Below are positions 34,606-41,986 of a DNA stretch of 64,000 bases, in pieces. Made by a program: the position numbers and the translations under genes. This DNA is from JBGTSJ01 sp041940305 (GTDB lineage Bacteria; Planctomycetota; Planctomycetia; Planctomycetales; Planctomycetaceae). Each line of letters starts with the position of its first letter. Position 1 is the stretch's first letter. The notes under the pieces are model-generated. The model did no database searches, had not been told where the DNA came from, and saw only the letters and a list, made by a program, of their open reading frames with translations. Location of the stretch: the NCBI GenBank assembly GCA_041940305.1, contig JBGTSJ010000001.1, positions 372,001 to 436,000 of the forward strand. Direction: 5' to 3'.

Positions 34606-35421
34606 ATGCCGGTTACCTTCCAACTCAAGCGATCCCCCGCCGTCCCGCTCGAAGCGGAGGTCCTCTCGCCGGACGTCATTGCCGAACTGTCGAACGATCA
34701 AATCCGCGCTTTGACCGTCTATCACGGCAAACGCCAGCTGCCGCTCGGGGAATTCTTCGATGTCGAAGGTGAGCACAGCGACGACCTGGTGCTGCACGGC
34801 GCGATGCAGAAGGTCCGCTGGGTCGGCCGCGGCATGTCGCGCGGCAGCGTGACCGTGCATGGCGCCGTCGGCATGCACCTGGGGGCCTACATGCGTGGCG
34901 GCCGCATCGACGTCCACGGCGATGCAGGGGACTGGATCGGCGCGGAAATGAAAACCGGCATGATCCACGTCCACGGCAATGCCGGCGGGCAGATCGGCGC
35001 CGGCTACCGCGGCAGCCTCCGCGGCATGCGCGGCGGAACCATCGTGGTGGAAGGCTCCGGCGGGATCGAAGTGGGCATGCGCATGCGCCGCGGCACGATC
35101 GTCGTCAAAGGCCCCGTTCGCGATTTCGCCGGCCTGCAGATGAAAGGGGGCACGCTCATCCTGCTCAGCGGCGCGGAGATCCGCACCGGCGCGTGGATGA
35201 ACCGGGGCACGATCATCTCGCTTGCCCCCATTCCCCTCATGCCGACATTCGCCTACGCCTGCACGTACAGCCCCAACTTCCTCCGCCTCTACTCGCGGCA
35301 CATCGCGACGATGGGCCATCGCATCCCCATCGATCCCGCCGCCGGAGGCTACGAACGCTACGTTGGCGATCTTGCCGTCCCGGGCAAAGGCGAACTGCTC
35401 GTCTGGAAGCCGCGCAGCTGA
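34606..35421 (+). CDS. fwdC: Formylmethanofuran dehydrogenase subunit C
   Basis: FwdC/FhcC is a right-handed beta-helix subunit related to the C-terminal domain of glutamate synthase; it bridges FwdA with its partners in the complex. The 271-residue protein shows repeats with G-x-x-G-x-x-M, such as VHGAVGMHLGAYMRGG, VHGDAGDWIGAEMKTG, VHGNAGGQIGAGYRGS and IVVEGSGGIEVGMRMRRG. It is the last recognisable fwd gene here. No ftr (fhcD) follows: the next genes are a DUF1559 protein and a lipoprotein. Confidence 0.93.
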   Translation: MPVTFQLKRSPAVPLEAEVLSPDVIAELSNDQIRALTVYHGKRQLPLGEFFDVEGEHSDDLVLHGAMQKVRWVGRGMSRGSVTVHGAVGMHLGAYMRGGRIDVHGDAGDWIGAEMKTGMIHVHGNAGGQIGAGYRGSLRGMRGGTIVVEGSGGIEVGMRMRRGTIVVKGPVRDFAGLQMKGGTLILLSGAEIRTGAWMNRGTIISLAPIPLMPTFAYACTYSPNFLRLYSRHIATMGHRIPIDPAAGGYERYVGDLAVPGKGELLVWKPRS

Positions 35422-35779
35422 CCGCCGGCCGGGCGTAGACCTATCGTCGTCCGAGGCGATGAGCCAGATTCGGGAAGGACGAACCAGCCACGACCACTGC
35501 GCCACTGGGTACGGGGCAGGTCAAGCACTCCCTACTGACTGCGCGATTCATTCTGCCAGGTTCGTGGTCGCCGCCAATTAATCCATCGCGCCTTATGAGT
35601 TGCGTGTACTTCTGTGTGGTGGTAAAACAGCCACTATTGGATGGGCTGGGCCATCTTCGCGGGTCATCTTTGGGCTAGGTCAGGGACTTTCTCGGCCGCT
35701 TCTGATCTGAAGTTCTGTGCTGCAGTTGTTTCTCGCGTGAGGTGCTTCCGTTCACCCGATCGTTTAATCGGAGCCACAA
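35422..35779. other. Intergenic, nothing recognised
   Basis: The 358 bp between fwdC and the DUF1559 gene contain no supported gene; the short plus-strand frame from 35641 is not protein-like. The promoter of the DUF1559 gene should lie here. GGAG at 35770-35773 is a reasonable Shine-Dalgarno for it. Confidence 0.4.
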
Positions 35780-36736
35780 ATGTCCTGTCGTCGTCGTGGA
35801 TTCACGCTCATCGAGTTGCTCGTCGTGATCGCCATCATCGCGGTTCTGATCGCCCTGCTGCTTCCCGCTGTCCAACAGGCGCGCGAGGCCGCCCGTCGCA
35901 CCCAGTGCAAGAACAATCTGAAGCAACTCGGGCTCGCGTTTCACAACTATCATGACACGTTTAACGTCTTTCCTCTCCAGCAGACGTGTTGTTACACCGC
36001 GGATCCCAACAGCACCGCGACTCCTCCCTGTTCCCCTCAGACGTGGCGCATTCGCCAAAGTTGGACTGTTCGCATTCTGCCCTATGTCGATCAAGCACCT
36101 CTGTATAACCAGTTCAGCTTCGAGACCGACGGCCTCTGCGGCACCAACTACTCCTTGAAATTGAACAACCAACCTCCGGTCGTGATCTGCCCCTCTGACC
36201 CCAATATCAAGGACTCAGAAGTGGGGGCCGACGACAACGCTTCGCTGGTTCGTCGCCAAACCGATTACGCCATCTCGGCCGGCGGGCACCCGAATTCAAC
36301 CGCGACGAACCTGGGTACCAGTGGCGCGGGCTACGGACAGTTCAGTACGATCAATTCTCCTCGGGCCCGTGATGTCCGCGGCATGTTCTCCAGGAGTGGC
36401 TACAGCGCGCAGATTGCGCACGTCACCGACGGCACATCCAACACGATCATGATCGGCGAAGTGCTCGGCAACTGGTGCAACTGGCAGGACTGGGGCTTTC
36501 AGAGCTGGGGCACGATGGCTCATCCGATCAATTTTCGAAATGCCGAATTCGAGGCCGGTACTCTCGGTGCAGGGGACGCCAACGCCTGCATCGGTTTCCG
36601 CAGCCGGCACGAAGGCGGAGCCCACTTCTGTGCGGCCGACGGCAGCGTGCATTTCGTCAGTGAGAACATTGACGGCCGCGTTTACGTCTTCCTTGGCAAC
36701 AAAGGGGACGGCAACCCTGCGGGATTCAATCAATAG
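35780..36736 (+). CDS. DUF1559 protein with type II pseudopilin N-terminus
   Basis: The 318-residue protein begins MSCRRRGFTLIELLVVIAII, a prepilin cleavage and methylation motif (G-FTLIE), followed by LLPAVQQAREAARRTQCKNN and LKQLGLAFHNYHDTFNVFP. The C-terminal end has FRSRHEGGAHFCAADGSVHF, with the characteristic H-x9-D-G. This architecture is expanded in Planctomycetes, often in dozens of copies. It is probably exported via a type II secretion-like or pseudopilus system; exact role unknown. It is followed by a small lipoprotein gene, the usual pairing. Confidence 0.95.
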   Translation: MSCRRRGFTLIELLVVIAIIAVLIALLLPAVQQAREAARRTQCKNNLKQLGLAFHNYHDTFNVFPLQQTCCYTADPNSTATPPCSPQTWRIRQSWTVRILPYVDQAPLYNQFSFETDGLCGTNYSLKLNNQPPVVICPSDPNIKDSEVGADDNASLVRRQTDYAISAGGHPNSTATNLGTSGAGYGQFSTINSPRARDVRGMFSRSGYSAQIAHVTDGTSNTIMIGEVLGNWCNWQDWGFQSWGTMAHPINFRNAEFEAGTLGAGDANACIGFRSRHEGGAHFCAADGSVHFVSENIDGRVYVFLGNKGDGNPAGFNQ

Positions 36737-37051
36737 CTCTCCTGCACAGGACGCTGCCCCGCAGGCTTGTCCCAGACAGGCCTGTGGGCGCGGCTCGCAT
36801 TTGAGACGCTTGACCTCCAGTTTGGCAGGCGGCAAGTGCGCTGAACGCCAGGCTTGATTCTGGTGCGCTTCGCGGCGACCCCTGCCGGCTCGTCCGGCAG
36901 GTGAGTCAGATCATTCGCTCGCGCTGCAGATTTAGCCTCGTTCGTTTGCAGAGGGTTCAAACCCGGCGGTGACCGCCGGCACGTCGCGTCTGATTGAGCC
37001 ATCGGTTCTTTGAATGTTCCCCCACGGATTCCGGCTGGAAAGGACTGACTG
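36737..37051. other. Intergenic, nothing recognised
   Basis: The 315 bp between the DUF1559 gene and the lipoprotein gene contain no supported gene. CAGGCTTGTCCCAGACAGGCCTG (around 36762-36784) is a partial palindrome and could terminate the upstream transcript. A good Shine-Dalgarno, AAAGGA, precedes ATG 37052. Confidence 0.4.
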
Positions 37052-37474
37052 ATGTTTGTGGACGTGAAGCGGCGTTTCTCTGCGCTGGTCGTCACCTTTT
37101 CCTGCCTGGCGGGATGCGGGGGTCCGGGCTATGAGAAGCCGGACACCGCACCGGTCAGCGGTACGGTCCAGTTCAAGGGACAACCCATCGCCGACGGCGA
37201 GATTATCCTGCAGCCTGTCGGAGGTCGTGCGGCCCACGGCGAAATCGATAACGGGCAGATCGTGAACGTCTACACCTACGAACCCGGCGACGGCGCCCCG
37301 GTCGGAGATCTGCAGGTCGCCGTCTTCGCCACCGAGCCCGACACCTCAGACCCCTCCGGTATGGGCGTCAAATCGCTCATTCCCGAGAAGTACAACGACG
37401 CCGCCAAGTCCGGCCTCACGGCCAAGGTCGAGACCGGTCTGGAGAACAAGCTCGAACTGACTCTCACCGAGTGA
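37052..37474 (+). CDS. Small lipoprotein with carboxypeptidase-regulatory-like domain
   Basis: The 140-residue protein has a signal peptide with lipobox LAGC (FSALVVTFSCLAGCGG), so lipidation near Cys23 is expected. The mature part begins VSGTVQFKGQPIADGEIILQP, a transthyretin-like or carboxypeptidase-regulatory beta-sandwich opening. VPEKYN-like text (LIPEKYNDAAKSGLTAKVE) followed by NKLELTL is characteristic of the planctomycete proteins paired with DUF1559 genes. Role unknown; probably outer-surface or periplasmic. Confidence 0.85.
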   Translation: MFVDVKRRFSALVVTFSCLAGCGGPGYEKPDTAPVSGTVQFKGQPIADGEIILQPVGGRAAHGEIDNGQIVNVYTYEPGDGAPVGDLQVAVFATEPDTSDPSGMGVKSLIPEKYNDAAKSGLTAKVETGLENKLELTLTE

Positions 37475-37529
37475 GAAGCGGCCGTCACCGCGAACGATCC
37501 AGGTAGCCGGCATCGGGGCGCCGCTGCAC

Positions 37530-38231
37530 TCACTTCCGGGGCGTCGCCGCCGCCCCGCGACGCGCCCACGCCTTGTCGATGTACCGCGCCGCGTCCGGCG
37601 TCTTGCAGCCGGTCTCGCCGTGGTCCACTTCCACCCGACCGATGGATGTCGCTGCTTTCAGTGCCGCGTCCCGCAGCTTCTCGCTCCGGCAGCCGATCGC
37701 GATCAGCGCGCCGTTCATCGCATAGCGTGTCCGGTTCGGGCGCTGATGGATCTCCGTCCGGATCGCCCTCAGGTACGGCCGAAAGTAAGCGTCCGTAGTA
37801 TCGTCAAAGTTCATCGCCCGCCACGCCAGCATCACCCACCCCGCGCACGAGACCCACTCCGGCCGCGATTTCGTCCACTGCGCGATCTTCTTCTCCGCGA
37901 ACTCCGTCTGCGCCGCATACCGTGCGAAGGCGTCCGCCAGCACCCCGTTGTCCAGGTCCTTCGACCAGGCATCCAGCTGCTTCGACGTCGCCTGTCGTGG
38001 ATCGGCCACCATCGTCGCCAGCACCCGTGCATCGTGGACCCCGCACTCCCACAGCCCGAGTGCCAGCTCGTGGTCGATCCTGATCGCCTTTCGCAATTTG
38101 TTCAGGTTGGCATAGCTCACTCCGAACATCGCCGGCCCCACGCCGTGCCGGCCGTAGACCTTGCGATTCTGGGCCGTCCCGTAGGACTCCAGCTTCGCCA
38201 TCGCGTCCGCGAGCGTCATGGTGATCTCCAT
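37530..38231 (-). CDS. DNA alkylation repair protein, AlkD-like HEAT-repeat
   Basis: AlkD-type glycosylases excise bulky alkylated bases without base flipping. The 233-residue form starts at ATG 38231 (MEITMTLADAMAKL); ATG 38219 is also possible. The pattern YGRHGVGPAMFGVSYANLNKL, then WECGVHDARVLATMV, VSCAGWVMLAW and the HEAT-like helices fit the family. Catalytic residues cannot be confirmed by eye. The open frame upstream to 38414 lacks family features. It is divergent from an oxidoreductase gene. Confidence 0.75.
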   Translation of the reverse strand: MEITMTLADAMAKLESYGTAQNRKVYGRHGVGPAMFGVSYANLNKLRKAIRIDHELALGLWECGVHDARVLATMVADPRQATSKQLDAWSKDLDNGVLADAFARYAAQTEFAEKKIAQWTKSRPEWVSCAGWVMLAWRAMNFDDTTDAYFRPYLRAIRTEIHQRPNRTRYAMNGALIAIGCRSEKLRDAALKAATSIGRVEVDHGETGCKTPDAARYIDKAWARRGAAATPRK

Positions 38232-38413
38232 GTCGTGGGGTCGGCGAATGCCTCGTACTTGCCGGTCCGACTGGACGCCATCGTGGCGGCATACGGTCCG
38301 GCCGGCAACCGATGCTGGTGCAGTTCCCGCCGGTTGCCCCCCATGCACCGTGGGTGTATCTTCGCTCAGTCGGGCTTCCACTCGAGTGTTCCCAACCTGG
38401 ACGGCACACAGCA

Positions 38414-39466
38414 ATGACGGTCCGCATCGGCTTGATCGGCGTCGGATTCATGGGCATGACGCACTTCGAGGGAGCCAAAGCCCTTGAGGGGGGACGCATC
38501 GCCGCCATCGCCACCCGTAGCGAGAAAAAGCTCCGCGGCGACTGGAGCGACATCCAGGGGAACTTCGGCCCCCGCGGCAGCAGCGACGTCGATCTCGCTG
38601 ACGTCGCCAAGTATTCCGATTATCGACAACTGCTGGCCGACCCGCAGGTGGACCTTGTCGACATCTGCCTCCCGACCGATCAGCACGAAGAGGTCACGCT
38701 CGCCGCCCTCGCCGCCGGCAAGCACGTCCTCGTCGAGAAGCCGATCGCGATCGAGCTCGACGCCGCCGACCGCATGGTGGCCGCCGCAGAGCAGGCCGGG
38801 CGCCTGCTGATGGTCGCTCACGTCCTCCCCTTCTTCCCCGAGTTCCGCTACGCCCGCGAAGCGATTGAATCCGGGCGGTACGGCAAGCTCCGCTCCGCTT
38901 TCTTTCGGCGAGTCATCACGCCTCCCGACTGGTCGGGCGACATGCAGGACTTCCGCAAGCTCGGCGGGTGGGGGGTTGATCTGCACATCCACGACAATCA
39001 CTACATCGGCCTCGTCTGCGGCGTCCCGCGGGCCGTCTTCTCCCGCGGACTTCTCATGGACGGCCTCGTCAATCACGTCTCGACCCAGTACGTGTACGAC
39101 GACCCGGAGAAGACCGTCACCAGCATCAGCGGCGGCATCGCGGCCGACGGACTGAAGTTCGGGCACAGCTTCGAGCTGTTCCTCGAACAGGCCACGCTGC
39201 AGTTCGACGCGGGCACCTACGGCAGCGACTGGGTCGTTAATCGCCCGCTCACGCTCATCACCAACGACGGCGAGGTCGCCCAGCCGTCCCCCGGCGGCCG
39301 TGCCGAATGGTGCGGCGCCTTTACCGATGAGCTGCAGGAAGCCGTCAACGCGGTTCGCGACAACACTCCGCCGCCGACCCTGAACGGCCAGCTGGCGCTC
39401 GACGCGCTCCGGCTTTGTCACGCCGAAGCCGACAGCATCAACCGGGGTGCAATCGTCGAGATTTGA
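38414..39466 (+). CDS. Gfo/Idh/MocA-family oxidoreductase
   Basis: The 350-residue protein starts at ATG 38414 with VRIGLIGVGFMGMTHFEG, the NAD(P)-binding Rossmann loop. DLVDICLPTDQHEEVTLAALAAGKHVLVEKPIAI contains the E-K-P motif with catalytic Lys. GGWGVDLHIHDNHYIG is the D-x-x-x-H motif typical of the family. Such enzymes oxidise sugars, inositols or related polyols; substrate not readable. Abundant in Planctomycetes. Confidence 0.9.
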   Translation: MTVRIGLIGVGFMGMTHFEGAKALEGGRIAAIATRSEKKLRGDWSDIQGNFGPRGSSDVDLADVAKYSDYRQLLADPQVDLVDICLPTDQHEEVTLAALAAGKHVLVEKPIAIELDAADRMVAAAEQAGRLLMVAHVLPFFPEFRYAREAIESGRYGKLRSAFFRRVITPPDWSGDMQDFRKLGGWGVDLHIHDNHYIGLVCGVPRAVFSRGLLMDGLVNHVSTQYVYDDPEKTVTSISGGIAADGLKFGHSFELFLEQATLQFDAGTYGSDWVVNRPLTLITNDGEVAQPSPGGRAEWCGAFTDELQEAVNAVRDNTPPPTLNGQLALDALRLCHAEADSINRGAIVEI

Positions 39467-39529
39467 CAAGCGCCTCACGACGCCTGATGGAGCCGCCGCC
39501 GACCCATCGGTTCCACAGGGACGGCGAAC

Positions 39530-40981
39530 TTACTTCGCGCGGACCTGGAACGTAATCTCACCCGACTCGCCGCCGAGCAGCGGCTCGGCCAGCTCGAAGC
39601 TGAGGATCTGGCTGCCATCCGGCGCCAGCTCGATGTTGAGCTGCCCTTCCCGCTCGGTGACGGCCGAGCCAGGGACGTAGTCCAGCCGTGGCGAGAGGTG
39701 GTCCATGATGCGGACGTTGGTGAGTTCCCGACCGCCGTCGTTGAAGAACGTAATCTTGTACGTCAGCACCTCGCCCGGCTGGATCGCCAGCTGGTCCGCC
39801 TGCTTGACGACCCGCAGGTCGCCGACGGGCCGCGGATCCTCCACCACGGAGTATTCCTCGACGTGATCGCCGGCAATCACCTCCTGCCCGAAAACGTCGC
39901 TGGCGACAATGATCGGCCCGATATCCGTGATCGCCTCGCCCGCGATGCTCAGCACATACGTCTGGTAGGCTTCGCTGGTCTGGTGCAGCCGGCCTTCGGT
40001 CAGGTAAGCGCGGTCCTCATAGGTATTATTGATCTTGATGTGCTGCTCGGGCGAGACGGCCAGATGCACGTTCATGTCGCCCGCTGTCACAGCCACGCCG
40101 CTGGCGCGGAGCCGCAGTTGCATCGCATTCAACTGATCAGTCTGCTGCTGGATCGCCAGAGGCAGTCCGTCGTTGATGCCGGCCGCCGCGAGGCCCTCGT
40201 GCGCGCCGCCGAGCCGATCCACCGAGTAGTCCTGCACCGGCTGGCTGATCGTCCGCACGGCCGCGAACTTGGGGGCATAGACGCAGGTCCGCGAACTGAT
40301 CCGGTGATGGGCCTTACCGGTATGATCGACGTAATCGGCGACAGTGTCCTCGGGATCGAGGCCGCCGACACGGTCTCCCTCATAGTGGAAGGGGTAGAGG
40401 CGGTCGCCGCCGTCGCAGAGAATCTCCTCAGGATACGGCGGCATCTCCATCGGACCGGCCGGCAGCGCGGGATAGCCGGGAGGACACGCGCCGACGCCCG
40501 GAGGGCAGTCGGCGGGCAGATGGACGCGCGGCTCGGCGGAGTGAGCGATGGTCTGGGCGACCTGATCGTCCCACAGGGCCGTCTGTTGGATCGTCGGCCG
40601 CGGCGCACTGATGCGCGCGCTGGCGGCAGAGGCGTCGGTCAGCACGTCGTAGCTGAGCGGCTGGACGATGCTGTCTGCGTGCTCGTCGAGCTGATAGGCA
40701 TTGACCAGTTCTGGATCGTAGTCGTACTGAGTCCGCGTGGTGTAGCGTTCGCGACTCGTGACATCGACGGGGCCTTCAGCACCACTCCTGGCGGCCGCAG
40801 TCTCGGATTGCGGGTTCCAGCCTGTCGTGGTGCAGGCGCTGGCTGAGAGCAGCATCGCGGCCGATGCAAAGAGCGCGGTGCGGCGCTTCGCAGCGCGGGA
40901 GAAACCGGCGCGGGAGACACCAGGCTTCTTTAAGAAACCTGGTGTCTGGAAATCGGTACTCGCAGAACTGAAAATGCTCAT
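39530..40981 (-). CDS. DUF11-containing lipoprotein-like surface protein
   Basis: The 483-residue protein has an N-terminal tail MSIFSSASTDFQ, a hydrophobic segment TALFASAAMLLSASAC with a lipobox-like SASAC, a long low-complexity middle, and a C-terminal DUF11-type beta domain: DQLAIQPGEVLTYKITFFNDGGRELTNVRIMDHLSPRL is the hallmark. DNA for FQTPGFLKKPGV forms a 31-bp palindrome (see 40916-40946). It overlaps the next upstream gene by four bases (ATGA), so the three genes 43153 to 39530 look co-transcribed. Probably a cell-surface structural protein. Confidence 0.8.
   Translation of the reverse strand: MSIFSSASTDFQTPGFLKKPGVSRAGFSRAAKRRTALFASAAMLLSASACTTTGWNPQSETAAARSGAEGPVDVTSRERYTTRTQYDYDPELVNAYQLDEHADSIVQPLSYDVLTDASAASARISAPRPTIQQTALWDDQVAQTIAHSAEPRVHLPADCPPGVGACPPGYPALPAGPMEMPPYPEEILCDGGDRLYPFHYEGDRVGGLDPEDTVADYVDHTGKAHHRISSRTCVYAPKFAAVRTISQPVQDYSVDRLGGAHEGLAAAGINDGLPLAIQQQTDQLNAMQLRLRASGVAVTAGDMNVHLAVSPEQHIKINNTYEDRAYLTEGRLHQTSEAYQTYVLSIAGEAITDIGPIIVASDVFGQEVIAGDHVEEYSVVEDPRPVGDLRVVKQADQLAIQPGEVLTYKITFFNDGGRELTNVRIMDHLSPRLDYVPGSAVTEREGQLNIELAPDGSQILSFELAEPLLGGESGEITFQVRAK
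40916..40946. repeat. Palindrome inside coding sequence
   Basis: GACACCAGG-C-TTCTT-T-AAGAA-A-CCTGGTGTC is a 31-bp near-perfect palindrome within the first 25 codons of the DUF11 gene. It encodes TPGFLKKPGV in frame. A similar but degraded pattern lies in the DUF58 gene near 48740-48773 (encoding KPGFFSNP). Confidence 0.6.
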
Positions 40982-41664
40982 GGCTCGGAGGGGGTCGGGA
41001 GTTTCACCTGCACCGGAGCAACGGGCAGGCGGAGGTCATCAGGCGAGTTGGGCGCCGGAGTGCGGCCCCCCATGCGGAGGATCGCCATTGGACGCCCCCT
41101 CAGCCCGGCGTCCTCCACGAGATTCGAACTCGGCAGCAGATCGGTGATCCGCAACTCGGGTCCCAGGTAGTTGGGCCGCGGCAGGTCCTGCCGTTCCAGG
41201 TAGATGATCTTGGTCACCATCCGGTCCTGGGCGACGGCCGCGATCTCTTCCGCAGTGATCTCGATCGGGATCGGGTACTCGTCCACGAGATGGGACGGAG
41301 GATGGAGCCGGTCCAGAACTTCAATCGTCGGCCAGAGCTCCATGCCGGGGAATTCGGGCATGTCGCTGATGCGAACGCGGTAGGCGTAACCGCAGAGGAG
41401 TTTCGCTTCGCCGGGAGCGGCGACCGTGATCCCTTGCGGGTTCGTGCCGTCGAAGAATGTAACGCGTCCCTCGCCGGGGACCATAATGCGGACGGGCTGC
41501 GGATAGCCGTGGATGTCCGGCCGGGCGAGGACGTTCCAGTGAGCGTTCTTGCCGACGGGGACGCGATGATCGAGCGGGTAATGACGGCTCTGCGCCGCCG
41601 CGGAGGACACGCCAACGATGCACAGCAGGCCCGTGAGCGTCAGTGTCGAGAGAAGGTTCCGCAT
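40978..41664 (-). CDS. Secreted protein, paralogue of the neighbouring lipoprotein
   Basis: The 228-residue form from ATG 41664 has a signal peptide (MRNLLSTLTLTGLLCIVGVS, then SAAAQ). The mature part resembles the next gene upstream (41987-43153): both have TFFDGTNPQGI or IRFLGPEGMSIGW, YAYRVRISDMP...ELWPTIEVLDRLHPP or related strand, PIPIEITAEEI, VTKIIYLERQ or VTKVIYLPDA, and AILRMGGR or AVLRIGNM. They are probably tandem duplicates with a beta-sandwich fold. Function unknown. It overlaps the DUF11 gene. Confidence 0.75.
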   Translation of the reverse strand: MRNLLSTLTLTGLLCIVGVSSAAAQSRHYPLDHRVPVGKNAHWNVLARPDIHGYPQPVRIMVPGEGRVTFFDGTNPQGITVAAPGEAKLLCGYAYRVRISDMPEFPGMELWPTIEVLDRLHPPSHLVDEYPIPIEITAEEIAAVAQDRMVTKIIYLERQDLPRPNYLGPELRITDLLPSSNLVEDAGLRGRPMAILRMGGRTPAPNSPDDLRLPVAPVQVKLPTPSEP

Positions 41665-41680
41665 GGTCGTGACCGGAGGG

Positions 41681-41897
41681 AGGGGAACCACGGAATACAC
41701 GGAAGGCACGGAACTCGTCTGTTTGATGGAAGAGGAACCACGAAGGAAGCGAAAGTGGCGGCGGCACTCAGTCAAGTCGCAAGTCGCTATCTTGGTTGAG
41801 TAATCGGTCCGGGTGACCAGGTGACGCTGCTGCTTGACTGGTCCTTGACGATCCTCGATCCCTTTCGCTGATTTCGCGTCGTTCGTGGTTCCCCTTC
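41681..41897. repeat. Inverted-repeat unit (accacggaatacacggaa family)
   Basis: Left side has two arms: aggggaaccacggaatacac (41681-41700) and ggaaccacgaaggaagcgaa (41735-41754). The right arm (41861-41897, with cgctgatttcgcgtcgttcg then tggttcccctt) is inverted with respect to the second left arm. This lies in the 322-bp gap upstream of the 228-residue secreted protein gene; no protein-coding gene is supported there. Confidence 0.65.
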
Positions 41898-41986
41898 GAT
41901 TCGAGTTGCTCCGTGGTCCCGTTCGTGAATACAGGCCGCGGCGTTCCGGGAGATTTCGGAACGCCGTGGCCGAGAGAGGCATCAGG

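Noticed and set aside
37530..38414. Long N-terminal extension of the AlkD-like protein to 38414
   Set aside because: The extra 61 residues are unlike the family and overlap the divergent promoter of the oxidoreductase; start at 38231 (or 38219) is better.
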